A stretch of DNA of 64,000 nucleotides from Corallococcus sp. AS-1-6 (GTDB lineage Bacteria > Myxococcota > Myxococcia > Myxococcales > Myxococcaceae), in NCBI RefSeq assembly GCF_020037015.1, contig NZ_JAIQDE010000002.1, forward strand, positions 186,001 through 250,000, given 5' to 3'. The notes under the pieces were generated by a model. The model searched no databases. It was not told where the DNA came from and saw nothing but the letters and a program-made list of their open reading frames with translations. Position numbers and translations under genes: made by a program. Each line of letters begins with the position of its first letter. Position 1 is the first letter of the stretch. Shown here piece by piece: positions 29,582 through 37,416 of this stretch.

Positions 29582-30298
29582 CTACTTGCGCATGCAGACG
29601 TAGAAGTTCTCGCCGTAGTAGTCGTCGCCGTCGGCCACCAGCGCCTCGCTGAAGCCCACCTTCTCCAGGAGCTTCACCGCCTGGTCCGTGTCCAGGAAGG
29701 TGACCATCTCGTTGGGGTCCGTGGTGAGCTTCTGGGCGCAGGTGCGGTGGTGGTTCACCGCGCGCTGGAGGCTCTCCGTCCACCGCCCCTGGGCCTCCCA
29801 CTCCCGGATGGAGTTCTTCAGCACCAGCTCCAGGTCGGGCCGGGGCCGCTTGTTGCTCGTCATGCACAGGACGCCGCCGGGCTTCAGGTGCGTCCAGGCC
29901 TCGCGCAGCACGGCCTCCGGGTCCCTCACGTAGAAGAGGACGTTGTTCATCACCACCGCGTCCGCGGCCCCCTCCACCTCCAGCGGGAACTGCGTCACGT
30001 CCCCGGGCAACAGCGTCCAGCGGGCGCGCACCGCCTCCGGCTCCTTCGCGCGGCGGCGCACCGCCAGCGCCAGCATGGCCTGGTTGTTGTCGAAGCCGAC
30101 CACGCGCTGCCCCCGGCGCACCAGGGGCTCGCTCACGAGCCCCGTGCCACACCCCGCGTCGATGACGTAGGAGCGCTCCCGGGTGTCGCGGAGGATCTTC
30201 TCGCGCTGCCGCTGGTAGCACGGCAGCTCGGGGATCATCTGATCGTAGCTGTGCGCGAAGTCGTTCCAGATGTTGTCGACGAAGACGGTCTCGGGCAT
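29582..30298 (-). CDS. Class I SAM-dependent methyltransferase
   Basis: A 238-residue cytoplasmic enzyme of the Methyltransf_11/25 type. Motif I is VIDAGCGTGLVSEPLVRRG, the acidic end of strand 2 is VVGFDNNQAM, motif II is DAVVMNNVLFYV, and LREAWTHLKPGGVLCMTS is the typical post-II segment. The C-terminal third probably forms the substrate lid. ATG 30298 follows GGAGG. It leads the two-gene operon with the E1-like gene. The substrate (small molecule, lipid or peptide) cannot be read from the sequence. Confidence 0.88.
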   Translation of the reverse strand: MPETVFVDNIWNDFAHSYDQMIPELPCYQRQREKILRDTRERSYVIDAGCGTGLVSEPLVRRGQRVVGFDNNQAMLALAVRRRAKEPEAVRARWTLLPGDVTQFPLEVEGAADAVVMNNVLFYVRDPEAVLREAWTHLKPGGVLCMTSNKRPRPDLELVLKNSIREWEAQGRWTESLQRAVNHHRTCAQKLTTDPNEMVTFLDTDQAVKLLEKVGFSEALVADGDDYYGENFYVCMRK

Positions 30299-30738
30299 GG
30301 GTCCTCCCCCTCCGAGGGGAGTCAGGGTGAGACCCGCTGTTGTCTCCCGGCCCACCACCCCCATGCGATTGCCCCGCCGTCTTCCCCAACCATCCAGGAC
30401 TTGCCTGTTTCAGATGTATGTGTTGGATTGAATGAACAAACACACCCTGGGGGGCCGGAGGGGGCGTCCGTTCAGTCCCCGGGCGTCCGCGCCATCCGTG
30501 GTGCGCATGTCTCAAGTTTGAAGGACTCGCCGTCCTGTGTTTCTTCACTCGGGGGATGCCGGGACAGGCGTCCGGCGGCCTTCACCGGTGAAGCTTGCCC
30601 TGCGGGGCAACACCAATGAAATCAATGACTTGGACCCTGGCGCGGAAGGTGCTCTGGGAAGGCCTGCATCAGGAGGCGCCGGGTGTCAGAGCCTGGCGCT
30701 TGTCTGCGTGGGGGACCCTCATGCGAGTCGAGGTCGGT
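30299..30738. promoter_or_regulatory. 440-bp divergent intergenic region
   Basis: This gap separates the methyltransferase operon (minus) from the secreted hydrolase (plus), so it must hold both promoters. A locally AT-richer patch lies at about 30405-30445 (around TTGAATGAACAAACACA), the likeliest promoter zone for the minus operon. The only open frames are continuations of neighbours. I found no small peptide gene with a ribosome site, although I looked for a possible substrate of the E1/methyltransferase pair. Confidence 0.3.
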
Positions 30739-32118
30739 ATGCGTAGGACGTGGAGCCTGTGGGTGATGCTGGTGTTGTTCGTGGCGCTGCGCGCGAATCC
30801 GGGGGACGCGCACGAGGCAGCGATCCAGGCGGAAGAATGGAAGCGGTCGCTGGTGGCGGCGGGCCTGGTGGCCTCCCCCACGAAGCGCGAGTCGCTGGGC
30901 GGTGGGCTGGCGCACTACACCTGGAAGGTGCGGGTGGGCGGGGGGAGGTACGACGCCATCACCGTGCACCGCGTGGTGCGAGAGGCGCACCCGTGGGTCC
31001 CGGCGCGCAGCAGCCGGGCGGTGTTCATGGTGCACGGGGACCTGTGGGGCTTCATGCCCGCGTTCCTCACCAGCAGTTGCGTGACGACGATGCCGGAGAA
31101 CCGCTCCCTGGCGGCGTTCCTGGCGAGCCAGGACGTGGACGTGTGGGGCCTGGACCTGCGCTGGGTGGGCGTGCCCGAGTCGGAGACGGACTTCCAGTTC
31201 ATGGAGGGCTGGACCCTGCAGACGCACGTGAAGGACGTGGGCACGGGCCTGGCGCTGGCGGACGTGGTGCGGCGGCTGTCCGGCAACGGCGGCAAGGACG
31301 ACCGGATGTTCCTGCTGGGCTGGAGCCGGGGCGCGACCATCGGGTACGCGTACCTGGACGGGGAGTCGCAGCGTCCGCGCGCCCTGCGCCGGGTGGACGG
31401 CTTCGTGCCCATGGACATGGTGATTCGCTACGGGCCGGACGCGGCCGAGCAGCGCCAGTGGGCGTGCCAGCGGTACGAGGCGCTCCAGGCCGCCCGCGAC
31501 GAGGGCCGCACGGAAGGGGGCCTCTTGGGGCCCGCGCCGGGCATGCCGGTGAAGACCATCGGGGAGCTGGCGGACCAGGCTCCCGACGAGCCCTCCCCGC
31601 TGGCCCCGGCGGGCTTCGCGGGGCCGGTCAGGCCCACCAACCGGAAGTTCGCCGTCATCGCCGCGGGGCGGACCGGGGCGCTGCTGGCGCCGCTCCAGCC
31701 CATCACCCCGGGCTACCACCTGGCGGGCAGCGTGCCGGACACCGCCGGCCTCCCGGACACGACGGCCTTCACGGCGGAGCCCACCCTGTTCGACTACCTC
31801 CAACTGGCGGTGCCCTACCAGAGCCTCAACGAGGTGGTGGAGACGGAGAAGCAGTTGTGCGGCCTGGACGTGCCCTATGACGACCACCTGAAGGACGTGA
31901 AGGTGCCGGTGCTGTACGTGGGCGCGGCGGGCGGCGTGGGCCGCTACGGGGAGTACTCCACGCGCCTGCTGGGCAGCACGGACGTCACCCACCACATCGT
32001 GCGCAACCGCGCCGAGGGCGAGCGCGCGCTGGACTTCGGCCACGCGGACCTGTTCCTCGCCCGGGACGCGCGCGTGCGCGTGTGGCAGCCCATCCTCCAG
32101 TGGATGCGGGCGCACTGA
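30739..32118 (+). CDS. Secreted alpha/beta-hydrolase
   Basis: 459 residues. I start at ATG 30739, where GAGG precedes by five bases and a classical signal peptide begins (MRRTWSLWVMLVLFVALRA, cleavage near GDAHEA). ATGs lie further upstream but would bury the signal. The alpha/beta hydrolase fold shows the oxyanion segment VFMVHGDLWGF, a strand VWGLDLRW and the nucleophile elbow GWSRGAT. The histidine is probably in DFGHADLFL near the C-terminus, after an insertion or lid of about 120 residues. Likely a lipase or esterase-like enzyme acting outside the cytoplasm. It converges on the EBP gene 30 bp downstream. Confidence 0.82.
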   Translation: MRRTWSLWVMLVLFVALRANPGDAHEAAIQAEEWKRSLVAAGLVASPTKRESLGGGLAHYTWKVRVGGGRYDAITVHRVVREAHPWVPARSSRAVFMVHGDLWGFMPAFLTSSCVTTMPENRSLAAFLASQDVDVWGLDLRWVGVPESETDFQFMEGWTLQTHVKDVGTGLALADVVRRLSGNGGKDDRMFLLGWSRGATIGYAYLDGESQRPRALRRVDGFVPMDMVIRYGPDAAEQRQWACQRYEALQAARDEGRTEGGLLGPAPGMPVKTIGELADQAPDEPSPLAPAGFAGPVRPTNRKFAVIAAGRTGALLAPLQPITPGYHLAGSVPDTAGLPDTTAFTAEPTLFDYLQLAVPYQSLNEVVETEKQLCGLDVPYDDHLKDVKVPVLYVGAAGGVGRYGEYSTRLLGSTDVTHHIVRNRAEGERALDFGHADLFLARDARVRVWQPILQWMRAH

Positions 32119-32148
32119 CGGCGCGCCCCGGGACATGGAGGGCGGGGG

Positions 32149-33954
32149 CTACTCCGCCTTCCACAGCCCGTGGCGCCGGGCCCGGCGGCCCAGCGTCACG
32201 GGGTCCATGCCCAGGGCCACGGCGGCGCGGCGCAGGACGCCGCCGTGGCGCTCCAGGGCCTCGCGGATGAGGTCGCGCTCCACCTGCTGGAGCCGGGCCC
32301 GGAGCGAGCCGTCCCCGGTGGGGTCCGCCCGGGGCAGCGTGTTGTTGAGGAGCGCGGGCGGCAGCAGGCGCCGGGTGAGCATCTCCCCGGGCCGGGACAG
32401 GAGCACCGCCCGCTCCACCACGTTGCGCAACTCGCGCACGTTGCCCGGCCAGCCGTAGCCGTGCAGCACCTCGTCCGCGTCCGGGGCCACGCCCGTGGCG
32501 GAGCGCTTGAGGGTGCGGTTGAACTGCTCCACGAAGGTGCGCGCCAGCTCCGGGATGTCCTCCGGGCGCTCGCGCAGGGGCGGGATGTCGATGGTGAAGC
32601 TGTTGAGCCGGTAGAAGAGGTCCGCGCGGAAGCGGCCGGCGCGCACCTCCTCGCCCAGGTCCCGGTTGCTCGCGGCCACCACGCGCACGTCCACGTGGCG
32701 CACCTGGGTGCCGCCCACCGGGCGGATGTCGCCCGTCTCCAGCACGCGCAGCAGCTTCGCCTGGAGGTTGGGCGTGGTGTTTTCAATCTCGTCCAGGAAG
32801 ATGGTGCCGCCGTTGGCGAGCACGAAGAGGCCCGGGTGGTCCGACACCGCGCCGGTGAAGGCCCCCTTCACGTGGCCGAACAGCTCGCTCTCCAGCAGCG
32901 TCTCCGTGAGCGCGCCGCAGTCCTGGACGACGAGCGGCAGGTCCCCCCGGCCGGAGAGCCGGTGGAGGATGCGCGCCAGCACCTCCTTGCCGGTGCCCGT
33001 CTCGCCCTGCAGCAGCACCGCCACCCGGTGGGGGGCCACCAGGCGCACCATCTCCATCACCCGCTGCATGGGCGGGCTGCGAAAGCCCACGTCCTCCCCG
33101 TGGCGCCCCACGCCCACCACCGGCGTCTGGGCCAGCGCGCGCTCGCGCAGCAGGTTGCGCTCCAGCTCCAGCGCCATGCGCCACTGCTCCGTGCGGAAGC
33201 CGTGCTCGCGCCCCGCCTGGAGCACCGCCTCGCGCATGGAGTCCGGGTCCGGCCACGCCCCCAGCGCCCGGTAGATGCGGCCGGTGTTGAAGAGCGCCAC
33301 CAGCCGCTCCGGGGCCGCCGGGGCGCAGTAGACGATGCGCGAGGCCAGGTCGCTGGGCGGCCCCGCCCCCGTGGGGTCCACCTCCGCGCGCAGCTCCGCC
33401 AGGGACTCCACCAGCGCGAGCGCCCGCGACTCGTCCTGGCCGCACACCAGCAGCACCGCCATGTCCCCGCGCGTGAGCAGCGCCTGCACGTCCTCCGACG
33501 TGGCGGCGAAGTGCGGCGTGGCCACGCCGTCCAGGGCCTGGCGCACCGCGCGTGACTCGTCCTCCGAGGCGAAGGCGGCCACCACCTGCAGGTGGGACGT
33601 GGCCAGGTAGCGCGCCAGCTTCACGCCGTCCGCCGCGTCGAAGGCGCCGAAGCTGATGCCCAGCGCCGCGACGGTGCCCCCGCCCCCCGCCGTGTCGTGG
33701 CGCCAGCGCACCGTGCCGTGCACCCGCACGTGGGCGCCCGTGTCCGGCAGCGAGAAGGCCATCTCCACCGGCTCGTTCTCGTGCGGGCCCTCCGAAGGCC
33801 GGCGCGGCGTGGCGATGAGCCCGATGCCCGTCTCGCTGATGTTGACGGACCAGCAGCCGTGCAACGCCGGCTGCGTCACCACCTTCACGTACAGGGGCTT
33901 GCGCTCGCTCCGGGGCACCTGCTCGGACGCGGAGCGCGACATGGGGTGCGTCAC
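32149..33954 (-). CDS. Sigma-54-dependent activator with N-terminal PilZ domain
   Basis: 601 residues. About residues 15-115 look like a PilZ domain (RKPLYVKVVTQPALHGCWSV, ISETGIGLI, then ALGISFGAFDA), which often binds cyclic di-GMP, although the canonical RxxxR is not obvious. About 120-270 resembles a receiver fold, but where the phospho-Asp should be it reads VLLVCGQDE, so phosphorylation is doubtful. The AAA+ core has Walker A GETGTGKE, the sigma-54 contact loop GAFTGA, Walker B GGTIFLDEIE and the R-finger region. The C-terminus is a Fis-type helix-turn-helix (LRRAAVALGMDPVTLGRRAR). GTG 33954 has GAGG eight bases upstream; ATG 33942 is the alternative. It would open sigma-54 promoters, perhaps in response to c-di-GMP. 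Confidence 0.88.
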   Translation of the reverse strand: MTHPMSRSASEQVPRSERKPLYVKVVTQPALHGCWSVNISETGIGLIATPRRPSEGPHENEPVEMAFSLPDTGAHVRVHGTVRWRHDTAGGGGTVAALGISFGAFDAADGVKLARYLATSHLQVVAAFASEDESRAVRQALDGVATPHFAATSEDVQALLTRGDMAVLLVCGQDESRALALVESLAELRAEVDPTGAGPPSDLASRIVYCAPAAPERLVALFNTGRIYRALGAWPDPDSMREAVLQAGREHGFRTEQWRMALELERNLLRERALAQTPVVGVGRHGEDVGFRSPPMQRVMEMVRLVAPHRVAVLLQGETGTGKEVLARILHRLSGRGDLPLVVQDCGALTETLLESELFGHVKGAFTGAVSDHPGLFVLANGGTIFLDEIENTTPNLQAKLLRVLETGDIRPVGGTQVRHVDVRVVAASNRDLGEEVRAGRFRADLFYRLNSFTIDIPPLRERPEDIPELARTFVEQFNRTLKRSATGVAPDADEVLHGYGWPGNVRELRNVVERAVLLSRPGEMLTRRLLPPALLNNTLPRADPTGDGSLRARLQQVERDLIREALERHGGVLRRAAVALGMDPVTLGRRARRHGLWKAE

Positions 33955-34561
33955 TCGACCGGCCTCATGGCCGCCGCGCGGCGGGCTTCCTGGAAAAACA
34001 CGGACATTTCAGCGGGGGTTTCTGCCTGATTCTCCCGGCATCGCAAGTCGGCGGCAAAGGGGTGTCTCTCCGGCACGTCACAAGTGGACACGGGTCCAAA
34101 CCACCCTGCCTGGAACACGGAGGCCGCTCCCCCCACACCGCACCACAACCCGCGGCGCGAAACAGCCGTGCTCCGGGGGTACGCATCCCACGCGACGGGC
34201 CGTATCGCTCCTTCCGGTGTGTTGAAGGATTCCAACCCGGCCGTCTGAAATTGATGTCTGTCTTTCGGTTTCGAACCTGCCCGGCGTGCAGGCGGGCTCA
34301 ACGTCGCTTGTGTTCGAAATAAAACTTCGCTATTCGGTTTATCACCTTGGAAACGGCAGGCTTTCGAACGCTGCCGGATGGAGCACCGAACCCCCGTCAC
34401 GTTGTCTTTCTCCTCCCGTCGACGCGGCCCTGTCGAACAGGTCCGGGAGCACGAGAGGGGATTGCCCCGCCGTAAAGCCAGACATCCCCCAGCCGTGCCC
34501 CGGTCTCCTGTCGTTGGAGCATGGCCTTTCACTGCCTGTCCTTTCCCCCTGGGCCAACCCC
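33955..34561. promoter_or_regulatory. 607-bp divergent intergenic region
   Basis: No convincing gene. The GC content falls in the right half (about 34240-34345, around GTTCGAAATAAAACTTCGC), which suggests the promoter of the lyase gene. Several open frames cross the region but have Arg/Pro/Ser-rich shadow composition and no ribosome sites. TTCGAA occurs three times between 34269 and 34361, but I see no tRNA or riboswitch fold. Confidence 0.3.
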
Positions 34562-35791
34562 TTGAAGAAAACCCTCCTCCTGGTTGAAACGTTGTTCGTC
34601 CTGGGCGCCGCCGGCTGTGGCGCTCCGGATGGTTCCCTTCCGGCGGAAGAGCGCCAGCCGTCGCTCGAGACCGCCGGTGAGGACCTCACCACCACCGGCT
34701 GCACGCAGCTCACGCCCACAAGCGTGAAGGCCAGCGGCGACGACGGCACCGGCAGCGTCGCCACGAACACGCTGGATGATCAGCTCACCACCCGCTGGAG
34801 CAGCCTGGGCAAGGGCCAGTGGATCGACTACGACCTGGGCGCCACCAGGAGCGTGGGCGCGATGGCGGTGGCCTGGCACCAGGGCAACACGCGGGTGAAC
34901 ACCTTCACCGTCTCCGTGTCGCCGGATGGCTACACCTATACGCAGGTGTACAGCGGCAAGAGCAAGGGCACGACCACCGCGGCGGAGACGTACACCTTCA
35001 CGCCGGTGAGCGCGCGCCGGGTGCGCGTCACGGTGCAGGGCAACACCCTCAATGACTGGGCCAGCATCGCGGAGGCGCGCCCCTGCGCCGGCACCACGAC
35101 GACGCCGCCGCCCACCTCGCCGGGCGGCATCGTGTGGCGGGGCGACTTCGAGTCCGGCGACCGAGGCCAGTGGGACGGCACGCAGATGATGTCCGCGGAC
35201 CGGCTGCAGGTGATTCCGTCGCCGGTGCGCGAGGGCGGCTACGCGCTCAAGGCCACGGTGAAGCAGGGCGACGACCCCATCAACTCCAGCGGCAACCGCA
35301 ATGAAATCTTCAAGCTGACGAAGGAGCCGTCGGGCTCCGAGTACTGGTACCGCTGGAGCACGCGCTTCGCGCCGGACTTCCCCAGCGTGAACACCTGGCA
35401 GCTCTTCACCCAGTGGCACCACGACGGGTGCTGCGGCTCGCCGCCGGTGGAGTTCTACGTCTACGGCGAGGAGATGCGGCTCAACATCGGCGGGTCCCCG
35501 GGCATCATCGTCTGGCGCACGCCGCTGGTGCGCAACGCGTGGCACGACTTCATCTTCCACGTGAAGTGGTCCCCCAACGCCACCGTGGGCTTCGTGGAGC
35601 TGTACTACAACGGCCAGCTCGTGCTGCCCAAGCGCTACATCGCGACGCAGTACTCCGGGCAGCTCAACTACCTGAAGATTGGCCTGTACCGGAACGACAC
35701 CATCGCGCCGGTGGGCGTCGTCTACCACGACGGCTGGGTGATGGGCCGGACGCAGGCGGACGTGCTGGATGCCAACTACAAGCTGAAGTGA
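34562..35791 (+). CDS. Discoidin (F5/8C) plus heparin lyase-like lipoprotein
   Basis: About 409 residues. The start is inferred to be TTG 34562, because it gives a proper lipoprotein signal (KKTLLLVETLFVLGAAGCGA). The frame is open to 34286 but that extension is not signal-like. No clear ribosome site is visible, so the start is uncertain. Residues about 45-165 form an F5/8 type C (discoidin) carbohydrate-binding domain (DDQLTTRWSSLGKGQWIDYD, RRVRVTVQGNTLNDWASIAE). The C-terminal domain (about 180-409; GNRNEIFKL, YWYRWSTRF, WQLFTQWHHDG, WHDFIFHVKWS, LKIGLYR) is a jelly-roll of the heparin lyase I/alginate lyase type (PF14099-like). Likely a surface-bound polysaccharide lyase. Confidence 0.78.
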   Translation: MKKTLLLVETLFVLGAAGCGAPDGSLPAEERQPSLETAGEDLTTTGCTQLTPTSVKASGDDGTGSVATNTLDDQLTTRWSSLGKGQWIDYDLGATRSVGAMAVAWHQGNTRVNTFTVSVSPDGYTYTQVYSGKSKGTTTAAETYTFTPVSARRVRVTVQGNTLNDWASIAEARPCAGTTTTPPPTSPGGIVWRGDFESGDRGQWDGTQMMSADRLQVIPSPVREGGYALKATVKQGDDPINSSGNRNEIFKLTKEPSGSEYWYRWSTRFAPDFPSVNTWQLFTQWHHDGCCGSPPVEFYVYGEEMRLNIGGSPGIIVWRTPLVRNAWHDFIFHVKWSPNATVGFVELYYNGQLVLPKRYIATQYSGQLNYLKIGLYRNDTIAPVGVVYHDGWVMGRTQADVLDANYKLK

Positions 35792-35801
35792 GACACCGGC
35801 C

Positions 35802-35829
35802 GCGTGCCCCGGTAGGCGCCGGGGCACGC
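35802..35829. terminator. Hairpin after the lyase gene
   Basis: A perfect 11-bp inverted repeat, GCGTGCCCCGG (35802-35812) and CCGGGGCACGC (35819-35829), around TAGGCG. There is no T-run. It begins ten bases after the lyase stop and ends before the ribosome site of the next gene. Confidence 0.55.
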
Positions 35830-35871
35830 TCCGGGATAGGCTTTCACGAGCCCATCCCCAGGAGTGCCCCC

Positions 35872-36438
35872 TTGCGTCTGTGCGCCGCGCTGACCGCCTT
35901 GTCCCTGCTGGCGTCCTGCACCACGACCTACGCCATCCCCAAGCCGGAGCTCGCGCGGCTGGATGGCTTCCGGGACGACAACGCGGCGCTGATGCGGGAG
36001 CTGGGCGACGTGATGCTCAACCGCGCCACGGAGCGCAAGCGCGTGCTGCGGGACGTGGAGGGCCAGCCGCACCCCTTCACCTCCGACACGCCGCTGGCGC
36101 TGGCGCGGGTCTCCGCCCGGGCGGACGCGGAGTTCCAGCGCTTCATCGAGGTGGGCGTGGACGGGGACCGCTTCCGGGGCGTGCCGCTGGAGGGCTCCAC
36201 CTCCAGCACCGCCGCGCCCCCCATCGTCGTCCCCCTGTCGGAGGTGGACCACGCCCGGCTGCGCGAGTTCAGCCTGGGCAAGACGCTGCTGTTGACGGGC
36301 ACCATCGGCGCGGTGGTGCTCGGGTCGCTGGTGGTGGCGAGCATGTTCTTCGAGCCCACCACCGGCTCGGACCCGGACGACCGCGGCGTCATCGACCTGG
36401 GCCCGACGCCCCGGCTGACCTCGAACCTGGGCTTCTGA
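35872..36438 (+). CDS. Small lipoprotein with one membrane segment, unknown function
   Basis: 188 residues from a TTG start at 35872, chosen because AGGAG lies eight bases upstream and the sequence then gives a clean lipoprotein signal (RLCAALTALSLLASCTTT). The mature part is charged and mostly helical (MRELGDVMLNRATERKRVL). A hydrophobic segment follows near residues 145-165 (TLLLTGTIGAVVLGSLVVAS) and a short acidic tail closes the protein. Similar lipid-anchor plus late-helix proteins are common in myxobacteria. I recognise no family. Its stop is seven bases from the converging tesB stop. Confidence 0.75.
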   Translation: MRLCAALTALSLLASCTTTYAIPKPELARLDGFRDDNAALMRELGDVMLNRATERKRVLRDVEGQPHPFTSDTPLALARVSARADAEFQRFIEVGVDGDRFRGVPLEGSTSSTAAPPIVVPLSEVDHARLREFSLGKTLLLTGTIGAVVLGSLVVASMFFEPTTGSDPDDRGVIDLGPTPRLTSNLGF

Positions 36439-36445
36439 CGTCCCG

Positions 36446-37315
36446 CTAGCGCGCGTCCGTGCGCTGGCGCAGCAGGCCCTCCTGGGCCACGGAGGCCACG
36501 AGCCGCCCGTCGCGGGTGAAGACGTGCCCGCGCGCCAGGCCCCGGGCGTTGCCGGCCCAGGGGCTCTCCATCGTGTAGAGCAGCCAGTCGTTGACCTTCA
36601 GGTCGCCGTGGAACCACAGCGCGTGGTCCAGGCTGGCCATCTGGAAGCCCGGCTGGAGGAACGTCTGGGCGTGCGGCTGGAGCGCGGTGCCCAGCAGGTT
36701 GAAGTCGCTGGCGTACGCGAGCACGTAGCGGTGCACCTGGGGCTCGTCGGGCAAGGCGCCGTCGGCGCGGAACCAGACGTGCTTCACGGGCGCCTCTGCC
36801 TTGGGCTCGAAGGGGTCCACGTACGTGACGGGGCGCATCTCGATGGGCTTGGCGGAGAGGAACTTCTCCCGGTGCCGCTCCGACATGCGGCCCGCGTGGC
36901 GCCCCAGCAGCTCCAGGTCCGTGGGCAGCGACTCCGGCGGCGGCACGTCCGGCATGGTGGCCTGGTGCGTGAAGCCCGGCTCCTCCCCCTGGAAGGACGC
37001 CATCAGCGTGAAGATGGGCTGCCCCTTCTGGATGGCCACCACGCGGCGGGTGGTGAAGCTGCCGCCGTCGCGCACGCGGTCCACGGTGTAGACGACGGGC
37101 AGGCCCGCGTCCCCGGGGCGCAGGAAGTAGCCGTGCAGCGAGTGCACGGTGCGCTTCTCCGCCACCGTCTGGCTGGCGGCGGACAGGGACTGCCCCAGCA
37201 CCTGCCCTCCGAAGAGCTGCCGGAAGCCCAGGTCCTGGCTCGCGCCACGGAACAGGTTCTCCTCGATGGGCTCCAGCTTCAGGAGCCCCAACAGCTCATC
37301 CAGCACCCGGCTCAT
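36446..37315 (-). CDS. tesB: Acyl-CoA thioesterase II
   Basis: A 289-residue double-hotdog thioesterase that hydrolyses acyl-CoA to free fatty acid and CoA in the cytoplasm. Family features in order: NLFRGASQDLGFRQLFGGQV, HSLHGYFLRPGD, and VVAIQKGQPIFTLMASFQ in the first hotdog; ASLDHALWFHGDLKVNDWLL, GNARGLARGHVFTRDGRLVA and the final SVAQEGLLR in the second. The Asp of SLDHALWFH is the usual catalytic residue. Length matches E. coli TesB. ATG 37315 has GGAGGA six bases upstream. Divergent from the GT39-like gene. Confidence 0.94.
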   Translation of the reverse strand: MSRVLDELLGLLKLEPIEENLFRGASQDLGFRQLFGGQVLGQSLSAASQTVAEKRTVHSLHGYFLRPGDAGLPVVYTVDRVRDGGSFTTRRVVAIQKGQPIFTLMASFQGEEPGFTHQATMPDVPPPESLPTDLELLGRHAGRMSERHREKFLSAKPIEMRPVTYVDPFEPKAEAPVKHVWFRADGALPDEPQVHRYVLAYASDFNLLGTALQPHAQTFLQPGFQMASLDHALWFHGDLKVNDWLLYTMESPWAGNARGLARGHVFTRDGRLVASVAQEGLLRQRTDAR

Positions 37316-37416
37316 GTACGTCCTCCCGTTTTGACGCACCCCGTCCATATCCCAGCCCCGGGCCCGCGCGCGCGGGCCAATGTAGAGTGCGGCGCCTTTC
37401 CGTCCCGGAGGAGCCC

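Noticed and set aside
28737-30548. A long minus-strand frame joining the E1-like gene to sequence upstream
   Set aside because: The part before 29570 runs through the methyltransferase gene in the wrong frame. The true start of the E1-like gene is the ATG at 29570 with GGAGG.
34240-34380. Possible tRNA or structured RNA near the TTCGAA repeats
   Set aside because: I could not fold acceptor, D and T arms around any TTCGAA, and no conserved tRNA boxes are present.
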